Source: Corythucha ciliata (lineage: Eukaryota; Arthropoda; Insecta; Hemiptera; Tingidae). From it: a stretch of DNA of 64,000 nt. The position numbers and the translations under genes are program-made. Shown here one piece after another: positions 24,583 through 36,524 of the stretch (positions are counted from its first letter, which is position 1; every line of letters starts with the position of its first letter). The stretch is from contig CM075943.1 in the NCBI GenBank assembly GCA_038030265.1, positions 60,115,971-60,179,970 on the forward strand. Reading direction: 5' to 3'. The notes under the pieces were generated by a model, which did not search any database, had not been told where the DNA came from, and saw only the letters and a list, made by a program, of their open reading frames with translations.

Positions 24583-25415
24583 GCTGTGATTTTACCGGTC
24601 TGATTATAGGTTCTCTATCATCACTGCTGATAAAGCGTAGCCATCAAGTAGGCTCCCACGTCGATGAGAGACGTCGGGAGTTTCAAAGTAAATACCGGAA
24701 GAGGGTTGTGTTGCCATAAAGACACAAGGAGAGGGACAGGGCGATTGTTTATCAGGGGACGACCTGCCCCCTCCACGCCCCTCCAGTCAGTTGTGAGCAA
24801 TCCAGGTTTATTTATCGTTGTGGTTAGGAGTTACAGAATGGGGGGGGGGGGGCTATTACGAACGGCCGGGAAAAAATGTCTCTATACCCGTATCCAAGGG
24901 CGCTGAATAAGAAATAACACTATCCCGCCATAGCAACCGCATCTTGCGCCATTTTCTCACGGGTTCGTAAAACCCGGTTCACACCAGCGAGCACAGATAA
25001 GAATTTTCAACTGGTTCTACAGGGTGTAACGGAAAAGTCTGGCATAAATGAAATCGGTGATTCTTGGTCACATTTGGAACCAAAATAATCCTATGCACCA
25101 TGGTCTGATTACTTAGGCCCGATTTAACCAACTTCTTAAACCAAGATCAACAACTAATCACGATTATAATGAAAACACTTATATCAGAATTCATATGGGT
25201 CGCTATTGGCAACTAATCACGATCAACTTTAAACGAGATCAATTTCGTTGGTGAAAATGGGCCTTATGGTTTTGGAGATAATCGGGGTTTTCCTAATTTT
25301 CAATGCATCCACGGTTTTCCTTAGTACTTCGTCTGTATCAGATGAAATAATGGTCTCATTGAAATTTAAAAGAACCATTGGAAATAGCACTAAATTCTCT
25401 GTAGGATTGTAAATA
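24583..25415. other. Spacer, nothing recognised
   Basis: The spacer contains a G13 run at about 24840-24852. No supported gene. Confidence 0.35.
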
Positions 25416-26484
25416 CAGGGTGTTCAAAAAATAGATGGCAATATTTCGCCCGGTGATTCTGCACCTCAAATGGGTTTAAACGACCCCTATTGACCATAGT
25501 CCGATTCTCATTATTTTCCTAGATATTCAGGATTTGAGTACTTTTTGATTTTGCCTTGTTTTGTTTGGAATTTCTGACGAAGTCTTCTTGACATAAATCT
25601 CAAAATTGGTGACACAGAAATGGAAAAAATAGTAATAATAACAAAATAAATAAGTAAAACTGGAAAATAAGCAAGAAATGAAATGATTTCAAAGATACTT
25701 TTCTTTGAAATTATTGTTGTTTATTATTATTATAATTATATTTAAAATATTTTTTTCTTTATAATGTTATTATATATTTTTTATTTATTTAATTTTGATA
25801 ATAATTATTAAAAACGAATAATAATAATTAATAATATGAAAATTAAGAGTATCTCTTATGAAAATTTCTCCGTTTTTTCTTTTGTACATTTTTCCCTTTT
25901 TTTTTTGTATGTTCGTTATTATTTGTTTTGTTTTGCCATTTTTCCGTCACCAATTTTGAGATTTATGTCAATTAAACTACGTCAGAAATGAATAGGTGTC
26001 TCGTGTTTTTCAAGCACGAATATGAAATTTCTAGAAAAAAGTCCTTATAAGAAGGCGATCTAAAAATACAATTTTCATGCTAATACTATGCGCCAACTTT
26101 TCTGAAAAAATGTCATCTCCGAAAGCACCTGTTGAGGAGCAATCCAACTTCAAAGTGTCGTGAACGTGGGTTGAATTTTGAACAAGTTTGACTTTGTGGC
26201 TGGATATCTGAGCACTTGTGAATAAAAATGGAACGAAACGCCTGAATTCTAATAGAAAAAGGTCCACTCTTTCCATTGGTACCATCAGATTCGACCTTAG
26301 AGCTTCCGGTTACTATTCGACGGCCACTTTTCCAAACAAAACAAAGCAAAATCAAAAAGTACTTAAATCCTGAATATCTTGAAAAATTATGAGAATCGGA
26401 CTACGGTCAATAGGGGTCGTTTTAGCCCATTTGAAGTACAGAATCACCGGGCGAAATATTGCTCTCTATTTTTTGAACACCCTG
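25416..26484. mobile_element. Mariner-like non-autonomous element with 153-bp terminal inverted repeats
   Basis: The element begins CAGGGTGTTCAAAAA and ends with the reverse complement. It is flanked by TA on both sides (25414-25415 and 26485-26486), the Tc1/mariner target. The inverted arms are long: 25416-25568 pairs with 26332-26484 at roughly 90 percent. No transposase frame is present. Another inverted-repeat element sits inside it (25571-25988). Confidence 0.8.
25571..25988. mobile_element. Inverted-repeat element nested in the mariner-like element
   Basis: The arms 'tttctgacg' plus 'gacataaatctcaaaattgg' at the left (25571-25612) are matched by the reverse complement at 25949-25988. 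The centre (25640-25920) is almost pure A/T with 'ataat' words. It lies directly against the left arm of the host element. That fits an insertion or a further layer of the same fold. Confidence 0.6.
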
Positions 26485-26486
26485 TA

Positions 26487-26959
26487 TAATATACGGTTAT
26501 CCTGAATGGCGTGCCCCAGTCCGGCCAGAATAAATCGCGAAAATATACTCAAAGATTTTCTTGATTTATGCGGGTCGCCTCACACTATATTTGGAAATAT
26601 CGAACATTCATTAATTTTTTCATCTTTGATCTCCAGGTTCGCCAACTTGTGTTTGCTGTGGAAGGGTCCACTGCAGCGAAAATCACTACATCCATTTGGA
26701 AAAAATTATTTTCGGATGAAATATGTCAGAAATTAAGCTGGAAGGGGCAAAAAGGGAAAAAATCGGCTGCGGATTTATTTTTAGTCAAAGTGTTGACAGG
26801 TATGTGAGTTGAAACGATCAAGAGAAAAAGGTCCTATGTTTATTTGTCTTTTGGTTGTAGAAACATTAAAAAAAAAAAATTCCAAATGCAGAGATGCAGC
26901 AAATTAAGGCGGCATCAATGCAATGGCTCGCACAAGCCACGCAGCGAATCCACGTGTAA
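26487..26959. other. Spacer, nothing recognised
   Basis: Overlapping short open frames near 26506-26807 show no domain that I know. No structure was seen. Confidence 0.35.
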
Positions 26960-27100
26960 AGCCCTGTTCACACGATGCAATGTTTGAAGTTATATTGCAT
27001 GCTGGTTTTTTAAAAACATATGTTCCTTGGTAGTGACCGGATGTTTTTAAAAATCCACCATGCAATTTGGCTTCAAACATTGCATCGTGTGAACAGGGCT
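26960..27100. mobile_element. Harbinger-type MITE, 141 bp, near-perfect ends
   Basis: The left end starts AGCCCTGTTCACACGATGCA and the right end is its exact reverse complement. The match extends over about 33 bases and is followed by further pairing around 'ttgcatg'. TAA lies on both sides (26957-26959 and 27101-27103). The first 15 bases differ at only one position from the ends of the full Harbinger element at 29840 (AGCCCTGTACACACG), so that element's enzyme is a plausible mobiliser. Confidence 0.8.
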
Positions 27101-27103
27101 TAA

Positions 27104-27690
27104 GTATTAGAATTCGCACACGCATTTCATTCACATAATATGTTATACCGTGAAAACAATTTTGGAATCTCTTTATTGTTCTCAGAGCAAGTAAGCGACC
27201 AAAAAAAGACGGCGAACGGGAAGAGTTTGGCGAAACATAATGATAGTTTGATTTTTTAATTTTTTAAAAATATTTCATATTTCGTTTTAAATATATTTTT
27301 ACGCTTTTTCAACTTTTATTTTTAAGCACAGTTGGTCCTATTTCACAGTTTACTCACCATGGAATTGATCACTGACTTGAGCATTCGTTGAAGGCCCAGA
27401 CTATAAATTGATTTTCAGCAGTCGAAACCGACAGTTAGGTATCTCATGGTTTCATTGATTTCTTCTGGATCGTAAGCCCCTTTTACGCGAGTGAGTTTTT
27501 CGTTAAAAAATAAGTCCAAACTGATTGCACACTGCCAATTTTAGGCAGGGGTCAGCTGATAATTTGACTGTTTTGAGCAGTGGCGTCTATCAGGAGGGGG
27601 TTGGAGGCGACTTGCCTCCAATTGACGCAGCCAGGGGGGGGGGGAAGATGATTTTTGTTAACATCAACGGGGGGATTTGCTCCTCTCTTA
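27104..27690. other. Spacer with one cagtggcgtcta repeat end
   Basis: The motif cagtggcgtctatc at 27578 is followed by G-runs. The same phrase appears inverted at 37041-37054, again beside G-runs. The rest of the stretch is unrecognised. Confidence 0.4.
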
Positions 27691-29836
27691 AAGCTTGTAC
27701 ACACGGAGACATTTATGTCATGCCACGAAATTTTCAATATGTTCGTGTGATGGTACTGTGAAAAAGTATAAAAACCATATGCTTTCATGAAAAAGCCAGG
27801 AAACCGCTGGAAAATTGTCAATAATTTTCCCCTTTACCATCTCCATTGTAGAAACTAAGCCCAGAAATACCACACCGACAAGGAACAAGAAACCAGCTAT
27901 TTAGCCGTGAAACCGTTAATTATGTCCGAAAATATGAATTTTCCTGTTCACAATTTAGTAGTGGGCATACTTTTTCCCCCCGGCACGCTTTCATTCGATC
28001 AAGAAACAGAAAACGTTCCTGCTAGAATCACGTTTATCCGCCAAAATGCTTGCACTTGAAGCTCAGAAAGACTATTTTGACTAAACTGTGGAAGGTAACG
28101 ACGTTGTGAGCGTTCAATGACTCTTGAAAATTAATTTTACCCAGGAAACCTAAAGCCCGCCACTCACGTGCAGTTTAGACTGTCAGTTTGATCTGTTCGG
28201 TTCAAATTATTTGAGGCATTTCGCCTCAGCTAAGGTGAACTGCACAGTTGAACTGTACAGTTCTCAGTTCAATTGCTAATATCCGACGATTGTTTCCGCC
28301 GTTTCAACCATTCCTTGCACCACTGCCTGCGTCTTTTAGGTTGGTTACTTTCCTGATGAATAACTGCACAAATTAAACCGAGAACGGCAATGCGGTCCTG
28401 CTCATTGGAATCCATTATATTAACTGAAGAATTGAACTGTACGTGTGTGGGGGACTGAACTGAACAGTCCAAACTGACAGTTTAAACTGTGCAGTTTGAA
28501 CTGACAGTTCAAACTGTCCGAAGTGAGGCCGGTTTAAAACCCCAGAAGCTAAGTCATGAGTCATGACTGCGTGACTGCGTCCATTTCCACCAAAAAGTCC
28601 GCTTGAACACCTTACCATTCGGCTGCAAGAAACATGGCATTTGAATCTGAAAATTCAATCGCCCAATCAATTTGTATATAGGTGTAGCTTCTGAATCTGG
28701 AAAATTTGCTTGTTTAGTCCCTTTTAATAGCCCCAAGCACAACAAAAGGGGTGATTTAGACCTACACCGCTACAAATTAATTTAGACTTGAAAAATGTTT
28801 CTATGGTGGCGGAGGGGGGTGGAGCCTAAAATACTACTTACTATCACGAAATCCAGTAAGAAAAGTCTCGAAATCCTGCATGAACACATTGGAAATACCT
28901 CCCAGTAAATTATTATAAGGAGAAGAAGGGTGAGTGCCACGGATTTTTTGGTTCCTCGTGGGTAATTGCTTAATTTTTCGTCCATGTTTTTAAATAATTT
29001 TCAGTAGAAATACCATTCAACAATATCTTAAGTTTTACCCTCTCTCCCTCACCACAATAATACTCTGAGGCCACGAAACTTGCCGCAAAATGATTTAGCT
29101 TCAGCAATCTACTATCAACCACGGTATTGATTATTTTTCTCAGCAGAAACTTTGTCCTGGAACCTGTGAATTTTAACATTCATATCAGAAAATTGTCTAT
29201 TCCTCCCCAGCATCAACTCTTTCGGTTCGCAAATGGATTATTGGCGAAACTAGACTATGCTCTATATAGAATAATGTGATTATTTGACCAAACAAGTTGC
29301 ATTTTAGTCTCAGATTCGAACTTTTGGACGCTCCTTTTAGGAAAGCCTGGATCCGCGCCTGCCTGCCGCTACCCTCCCTTAACCAATAAATAGTCTAACG
29401 TAACCACCCTTAATGCCCCTCATGGATAATTACCTCGAACAAAATCAAATAATTCAGGCAAGAATTGGTGAAGAGGGAAATTTTCAGGACATTTCTGTCT
29501 AGAAATATGTCACTGTTCAAATCTTCTAAAATGTCATGACTGATATGTTTACTTGTTGCATCTTACGTGTTGTCATGGAAGCGACGTGTTGAAGTGCTCC
29601 TCAATTTAATGATTCAAGAGAGGGGACAATTAAAATACTTCAAAGATGTGCGAAAGATTCCTTACTGAGCAACTCCATTCACTTCAGAATGGGGATCACA
29701 AAAAAGAAATAATTTCTTTATTTGAACTAACCACAACAACGAACAAACCTAAAACTTCAAATTTAATTTTTTTAGACGTTTTGAACCCCAGCTTCAGTAG
29801 ATGTCATGACATAAATGTCTCCGTGTGTACAAGCTT
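27691..29836 (+). mobile_element. Internally deleted PIF/Harbinger element (copy A)
   Basis: The ends AAGCTTGTACACACGGAGAC at the left and the reverse complement at the right are flanked by TTA (27688-27690 and 29837-29839). Its left part (27691-29200, minus a nested MITE) matches 29840-30990 of the full element next door, and its right part (about 29480-29836) matches 34840-35190. The genes between are missing and replaced by about 275 bases of unrelated sequence. This is the usual structure of a non-autonomous derivative. The TTA at 29837-29839 is shared with the next element. Confidence 0.85.
28154..28534. mobile_element. Harbinger MITE that keeps the transposase N-terminus, nested in copy A
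   Basis: A 381-bp insert is flanked by TAA (28151-28153 and 28535-28537). The same site in the full neighbour (about 30300) is empty, which proves insertion. The ends are imperfect inverted repeats built from 'cactcacgtgcagttt' and 'gcctcacttcggacagttt'. On the - strand, 28415-28269 encodes MDSNEQDRIAVLG through KRRRQWCKEWLKRR. That basic, Trp-rich start matches the RNRRWWTREWIRRR region of the transposase at 31284, so the MITE arose by internal deletion of a different Harbinger family. Confidence 0.75.
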
Positions 29837-31283
29837 TTAAGCCCTGTACACACGAGGACATTTATGTCATGTCATCAAATTTTCAATATGTTCGTGTGAT
29901 GGTACTGTGAAAAAGTATAAAAACCATATGATTTCATGAAAAAGGCAGGAAACCGCTGGAAAATTGTCAGTAATTTTCCCCTTTACCATCTCCATTGTAG
30001 AAACTAAGCTGAGAAATACCGCATCGACAAGGAGCAAGAAACCAGCTATTTAGCCGTGAAACAGTCGATTATGTCCGAAAATATGAATTTTCCTGTTCGA
30101 ACCACAATAGAGGGTATACTTTTTCCCCCTACACGCTTTCATTCGATCAAGAAACAGAAAAAGTTCCTGCTAGAATCGCGCTTATCCGCCAGAATACTTG
30201 CATTTGAAGCTCAGAAAGACTATTTGGCTAAAATGTGGAAAGTAACGACGTTGTGAGCGTTCAATGACTCTTACCCAGGAACCCTCTTTTACCCAGGAAA
30301 CCGAAAACCCCGGAAGCTAAGTCATGAGTCATGACTGAGTGACTGAGTCCATTTCCACCAAAAAGTCCGCTTGAAAACCTTACCATTCGGCTTCACATGG
30401 CATTTGAAACTGAAAATTCAATCGCCCAATCAATTTGTTTGGTAAATAGGTGTAGCTTCTGAATCTGGAATATTTGCTCGTTTAGTCCCTTTTAATAGCC
30501 CCAAGCCCAAAAGGGGTGATTTAGACCTACACCGCTACGAGAAAAGGGAAGTTTCAACTGAAACCCACCACAAATTAATTTCGACTTGAAAAATGTTTCT
30601 ATGGTGGCGGGGGGGAGCCTGAAATACTACTTACTATCACGAAATCCAGTAAGAAAAGTCTCGAAATCCTACATGAACGCATTGAAAATACCTCTCAGTA
30701 AATTATTATTAGGAGAAGAAGGGTGAGTGCCACGGATTTTTTGGGTCCCTCGTGGGTAATTCCTTAATTTTTCGCCCACGTTTTTAAATAATTTCCAGTA
30801 GAAATACCATTCAACGATATCTTGAGTTGCACCCTCTCTCCCTCCCCACAAAAATACTCTGAGGCCACGAAACTTGCCGCAAACGCTGATTTAGCTTCAG
30901 CAAACTACTATCAACCACCACATTGATTATTTTTCTCAGCAGTTTGTCCTGGAACTTGTGAATTTTAACATTCATATCAGAAAATTGTCTATTCCTCTGA
31001 GCTCTTGTGAGTGTTGCTTTGTTTATCTCTGCCTTCACTACTTCACTCATTATTTTATGTCTCCAAACGTTTATAATTTTAACCGTTCTTTTGAGGACGA
31101 CATTCCCAGCAAGACTATTTTTTCCTTTCGTTCGGAATCAAAGTGCGAACCTTCTTTTTTGAACCTTTTCCGCTCTACGTGCTCCAACGTTCAATAGCTT
31201 TGGTGAAATATATTACAAAACGCGTGTTTTCTATAAAGACCGTTATTGCTCATTCCAATTTATTTGGTGTAATTTCGGTGGTC

Positions 31284-32729
31284 ATGAAGCCAGTGGTGAA
31301 AGCGGTAGCTGCAGTGGCTGCAGCAGTTTCTACTCTTCACACAATAAAGACTGTCCAGAATAAAAGAAAAAGGTGGAGAAATAGACGGTAAGATCAGCTT
31401 TTTCATAAAATTCTTAATTTAATTTCATGGAATAGATCTAACTGTTTTATTCCAACAGCTGGTGGACAAGAGAATGGATACGGAGACGAGAACTCAATTC
31501 TCGCGACGTTTTCAGCCTCCTAACTCGGGAGCTCCAGTTTGAGGATCAAGAATCCTTCAAGAAGTTCTTGAGGATGAACGAAACCTCATTCCACAAGCTG
31601 TTGGACCTGGTCAAGGACAGTATTCGTCGAGAGAATACGGTGATGAGGGAAAGTATCTCTCCTCAATTGAGGTACTGGTCAAAGCTAACAGTTTCATTTC
31701 CTTGCGAATGGGCCAAAGAGTACGAACATCTATCCAATTTTTCAGGCTGGCCGTTACTTTACGATTTCTAGCTTCGGGCGACAGCTACAGAAGCTTATCT
31801 TTTAGTTTCCGCATCCCACCGAGCACTTTATCAGGGATTATCCCGGATACGTGCCAAGCACTATGTAACGCCCTCCTTCCGGAATACTTGAAGGTACGTG
31901 TAGGTGCCACATTTTGCTTTTATACAAAATGTACCACAACAGTGTATACTTTCAGATGCCCGACACGGAAGTTGAGTGGCTGAAAATATCGGAGGTTTTC
32001 AATAAACTGTGGAACTACCCGAACTGCGTTGGAGCGTTGGACGGCAAACACGTCCAATTTCAACCTCCCAAAAGTATGGGTTCCCATTTTTTTAATTATA
32101 AAGGGTTCCACAGCATCGTTCTACTGGCCGTGGTTGATGCAAACCTAAAATTCGTGTACGTGGACGTGGGCTGTAATGGCAGGATCAGCGATGGAGGTGT
32201 ATTCAAAAATAGCCGCCTCCAAGAGCTCGTCGGAACGAACTCGGTGAACCTTCCCCCAAGCCGTCCATTGCCCGGCGGTCACATCAACGTCCCGTTCCAT
32301 CTTGTGGCGGACGACGCGTTCCCTCTGACCTCGAGGACCATGAAACCTTTTAAAGGACGTGCTTTGGAGAGAGCAGAAAAAATTTTCAACTACAGGCTCA
32401 GCAGAGCCAGAAGGACCGTCGAAAATGCTTTCGGAGTCCTATCACATAGGTTTCGTCTTCTCCAAAAAAAAATTGAGCTTAGTGCCGAGAAGACTGAACT
32501 GGTGGTGATGACAGCGTGTGCTCTGCACAACTTTTTAGCCGTCGAGGATCCTGTTTCCTATTTCGGCGCGTCGGAAAGCCAAGAAAACCTGATGACAGGA
32601 GTTGATCCTGAACGACAAACAAGACCTAGAGATGACGCCAAAGGAATAAGAGAATGTTTAAAATATTATTTCAATAATGATGGTGCCGTGCCCTGGCAAG
32701 ACCAAGCTATCGAAAGATTTAATTTTTAA
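31284..32729 (+). CDS. PIF/Harbinger DDE transposase, 4 exons, 412 aa
   Basis: The enzyme cuts and rejoins the transposon ends. Exons are 31284-31387, 31459-31671, 31746-31893 and 31956-32729, with GT-AG borders and a total of 1239 nt. The N-terminus has an Ala-rich helix and then a basic RWRNRRWWTREWIRRREL block, typical of HARBI1-like proteins. A helix-turn-helix region follows (SFHKLLDLVKDSI; ASGDSYRSLSFSFRIPPSTL). The catalytic triad is readable: D184 in VGALDGKHV, D234 in GRISDGGVF and E311 in RTVENAFGVLSHRF. The length matches the family. The start was chosen as the ATG that opens the first spliced exon in frame. No stop or frameshift interrupts it. Domesticated HARBI1 copies also exist, but the surrounding TIRs argue for a live element. 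Confidence 0.93.
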
Positions 32730-33046
32730 GTTATAGTTTATTTTATTTAATTATTGTTTAGTTGTTAAATTGTGCTATTCAACAATTATTAAAACAATTA
32801 TTATTATTATTATTATTAAACAAAATAAAAGCACCACACACATATTATAGTGCATTTCAGTTTTGTTCCGAATGCGCGGACAGTCTACTCGGTTTGGGAA
32901 ACACTATTCTGGCTAGTGAAAACAAGTCCAAGATCCAAAGAAAACGCGCGAATCTTTGCATTTTGCAATGACAGTAAATGGGTTAAGCGACGGAGTATTA
33001 CTCAAAAATTATTTATAAATGCATTATTTTAAACAGACATTTGATT

Positions 33047-34646
33047 TTAATCTTCCTCTTCGCTTAATTCCGCTTCCATTACAATTTTTAAGATTGCATG
33101 TCGGGCCTTTAAGGCCTTTTTCTTATTTTTTATCGCCTTCAGCGACGAAGCAACGTAAATTCCGAATGCCTTCCACGGGCAGGAGTCGTCCTCTAAGCAT
33201 GAGGAGGCCGAACTCAAAATAGCTTCAGCCCGGCCAAGGAGGTCTGAATTGCCACTGCTGGATTCGCTCGCAGACCTCTTCTTTCCTCGACGCATCCTTG
33301 GCGAAATGAGGGATTGCCCTGCAGTCGGGTGGGTTTGCGAATTCGGAGAGAGGAAATCTTGGCTAGCAAGGAACGTGTCATTTGGAACCTGTACGAACGA
33401 ATACATACGATATATGAATACATAGGCGATGATAATCGAGTTAATACTATAAATGGTGTACAATAACGGGGTGCTCAGAGAATGAAAGAAATAAAACAAA
33501 TTTAGGACTAAAATGACAATGTAACATTTTTTAAAATTCCTTATCGTTTTCTCATATTCAGAATTTTTCTTTTGGCTTGTTGCAACTTTTTCGAAATATA
33601 CTTTTTAAGGCCCGTTTACACTAGCAACTTTTTTCTCGGCAATGAATATTGCTCCATATTGCCGAGAAACTTTTTTCATTTCGGCAATATTGCCGAGTGT
33701 TGCCCTATATTACCGGCAATAATTGCCTCGAGTGGAGCAACATTTCCGGGCGTTGAACCCACTCAGGCATTTTTTTTGTTCATGTTGCCAATGAAGTCCG
33801 GCCGGCTTGGAAAACTTCGGGCAACTTTTCAAACCTGAACTTTCAGAGTGCAGAGTTTCAGAGACAAATGGAATGGAGCACCCAAACAGACACACACAGG
33901 ACAACAGTGCCAGGACAACAACAGTGTTCACCAGCGTGGAATTCTCTTGCTAATGGGAAACTCTATTGAATAACATTGAACATGTTTTATCTTACCTCGA
34001 TTGAAATCGAGTCCAGCGGGATAGACATTTGTTTTTCCGGCTGCGAATCCCCAGGTGTGAAAATCTAGAATAGAGATGAAATAAAATCACACAATGTGTC
34101 GCGTTGTAATTCATCAACACGAAACTTACGATGGAAGTGCTCTGCGACTCACTCGTAGGAGCATTCGTCGTCCTTTTCCTGGTTTGGACGTTGTCCTTCA
34201 AAAAGGACAACGCCTCGAAATACCACAGTGAAGGCGTGTAAATCTACACCGACACAGAATATTACAACTCTAGCATAAGAAAGGTAGGCACGTATTTCAA
34301 ACTAAAATCTTCCTACCTCGTCAGTCCCGACACCACTTCGAGAACTCGCCGCGACTTTGTTCAGTTCGGAGACGAAGGCCGACCTCAACGATTTTATTTT
34401 ATTCAAAACTTCTTTCTCCGTGACGATTTTTATCTTTAGAATCAGCATGATTAGTAGGCGAATTATCAACATTATTTGCAGTTTGTTATTCTTATTACTT
34501 ACAGAACTCATGCTGTTTACGATCGACTCCAGGGCCTCCTTCCTGGCATGCTTATTGGAATAATTGTGATGCCGCGTTTGGTAAAGGCACTCATGCAGCT
34601 CATACTCTGCGATGAGTGCCATTACAGCCTCACGACTCCAATCCAT
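33047..34646 (-). CDS. MADF-domain DNA-binding protein of the Harbinger element, 5 exons, 261 aa
   Basis: Exons on the - strand are 34646-34503, 34433-34317, 34243-34130, 34064-33996 and 33388-33047, with GT-AG borders and a total of 786 nt. Residues 2-100 form a MADF domain: VMALIAEYELHECLYQTRHH, then NKHARKEALESIV, then KSLRSAFVSELNKV and LWYFEALSFLKDNV. A Ser-rich linker follows. The C-terminal 60 residues (SYLEDDSC-like region to the acidic end SEEED) contain a BESS-like helical stretch, often found with MADF domains. In related elements this second protein binds the transposon ends and carries the transposase to the nucleus. That role is inferred here from its place inside the TIRs. The 607-base last intron contains extra repeat sequence. 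Confidence 0.88.
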
Positions 34647-35193
34647 ATTTTATTTTTTCTTAATTTCACTCGAAAAAAAAAACAAGAGCACTCAAAAAGT
34701 TGTCTCACTTTGACTTGCACTACTACACATTACTATGACTTACTACACATGTACTAGACATTTCTGTCTAGAAAGATGTCACCGTAGAATTCTCAAAATT
34801 TGTTATAACAGATATGGTATGACATCAAATGTTATTTTCAGGACATTTCTGTCTAGAAATATGTCACTGTTCAAATCTTCTAAAATGTCGTGACTGATAT
34901 GTTTACTTGTTGCATCTTACGAGTTGTCATGGAAGCGACGTGTTGAAATGCTCCTCAATTTAATGATTTAAGAGAGGGGGCAATTAAAATACTTCAAAAA
35001 TGTGCGAAATATTCCTTACTGAGCAACTTCATTGGCTTCAAGATGGGGGTCACAAAAAAGAAATAATTTCTTTATTTGAACTAACCACAACAACGAACAA
35101 ACCTAAAACTTCAAATTTTATTTTTTTAGCCGTTTTGAACACCAGCTTCAGTAGATGTCATGAAATAAATGTCTCCGTGTGTACAGGGCTTTA

Positions 35194-36360
35194 CTGTGCG
35201 AGGGATTTGGCATATGTTTATTTAATGTAGTCAGAGCCGGCCTTAGGCATTTGGCGCCGCCAGACGAATCTTTCATCAGTTCCCCCATGAAGTAGCCTTC
35301 AGGAGCCGCGATTTGGCTTTGTCTCCATTTTAACCGCGAATTATGTTTTTTTCTACACTTCAACGCTTCTTCTTAATTTTATCAGTGAATTAGCGGTTCG
35401 TCTCCTTTTTATACGAGAATTAGCGATTTTTCTCTATTTTTGCCGTGAATTTGTGTTTTTCCTTATTTTAGCCGCTAACGAGAGATTTTCCCCAATTTTC
35501 ACCGCGAATTACCGCTTTTTTCCCATTTTGTCACGGATTAGCGATTTTGTTAGCTTTCTGCAGCCACGGAGCTATCTTCAGAAGCCGCGAATTGGCGTTT
35601 CCTCAACTTTAACGGCGGATCATCGTATTGTCCACACGTCAGTGCTTCTTCTCACTTTGATCGGTTAATTAGCAATTTTTCCCGATTTTAGCGGCAAATT
35701 ATAGTTGAACCACATTCTAATTGAACCTAAAAATTAATAAAACCAATTTGTTTTACATATGATTAGGTTCATTTTACATCTTGAAATTTTGTGAAAAAAA
35801 TCCATCAGAGTTTGGTTCAACTATAATAATTTTTTTCACTTTAGCCGTAATTAGCTATTTTTCTCCATTTTAGCTGCGACTTGGCGATTTTATTCGTGAA
35901 TTAGCACTTGTTAATAATTTAACCCCCCCCCCCCAATTAGCTAAGTATTTTTCTTGATTTTAGCCGTTATATTTAGTGTTTTTTCTTTACTTGTGTAAGC
36001 ACAGAAAAATGGCTGATTCACGGCTGAAAATGAGAAAATTCTCTGATTCACGAAAATCAGTGATTATTCTCAGTTTCAGACGTGAATTAACCATTTTTCT
36101 CAATTCCATCCCCAAATTAGCTCCTGGAGGTTGCATCGAGAAACCTCAAATTCTTCTAATATTTGCACTTTCCGAACTTTTACCCACTTCCACTTGCCCT
36201 AAGTACAGCAGCAGATTAGTGCACCTACTCAATTTTAGCCGCTATAAGACCTACAAAACCTGGAGATCAGCGCATTTTTTCTATTTCAGGCGTAAAGTTG
36301 CTTCCGGGAGGCGCGAATCAGTGCATTTCGCTTGACCTCTGATTAAAGTGGTTATTTGTA
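35194..36360 (+). repeat. 'gaattagcg' minisatellite, + orientation
   Basis: Units of about 30 bases ('cgtgaattagcg', then 'tttttctcaattttagc') run from about 35330 to 36330. A short unrelated insert with 'ggttcaattagaa' words lies near 35700-35830, and a C10 run lies at about 35925. No gene. Confidence 0.8.
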
Positions 36361-36524
36361 CAAATAAGGCAATCTCATTCTCTTGACGAAAGAAACACTT
36401 CTTAGCAAACAATCTTAGCGGGGTATTTCCTAACATCACGTCACAGAGTGATACGAAAGTACATTTCCGTTACTGCTAGGACAGCTTTAGTGCGAAACTC
36501 GCGGGTAAAGTGGCGCTTTCCTCA

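Larger units (their letters stand above)
29840..35190 (+). mobile_element. Complete PIF/Harbinger DNA transposon, 5351 bp
   Basis: The ends begin AGCCCTGTACACACG at 29840 and close with the reverse complement at 35190. About 32 bases pair with three mismatches. TTA flanks both sides (29837-29839 and 35191-35193), the PIF/Harbinger target. Inside are two tail-to-tail genes with intact exons: a DDE transposase on + (31284-32729) and a MADF protein on - (34646-33047). Harbinger elements need both a transposase and a Myb/MADF-type DNA-binding partner that helps nuclear import and end recognition. About 1.15 kb at the left has no supported frame and is shared with copy A. Nothing seen rules out activity. 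Confidence 0.92.

Noticed and set aside
26506..26807. Overlapping + strand frames of 76-79 codons
   Set aside because: No recognisable domain, and two frames overlap equally well, so neither is supported.
30811..31050. Possible third - strand gene in the Harbinger element (79 codons)
   Set aside because: The matching part of copy A does not keep the same frame, so there is no sign of protein conservation.
33607..33900. MITE-like stretch with 'ggcccgtttacactagcaac' in the MADF gene intron
   Set aside because: The left phrase looks like a Harbinger-type end, but no matching right end was found.
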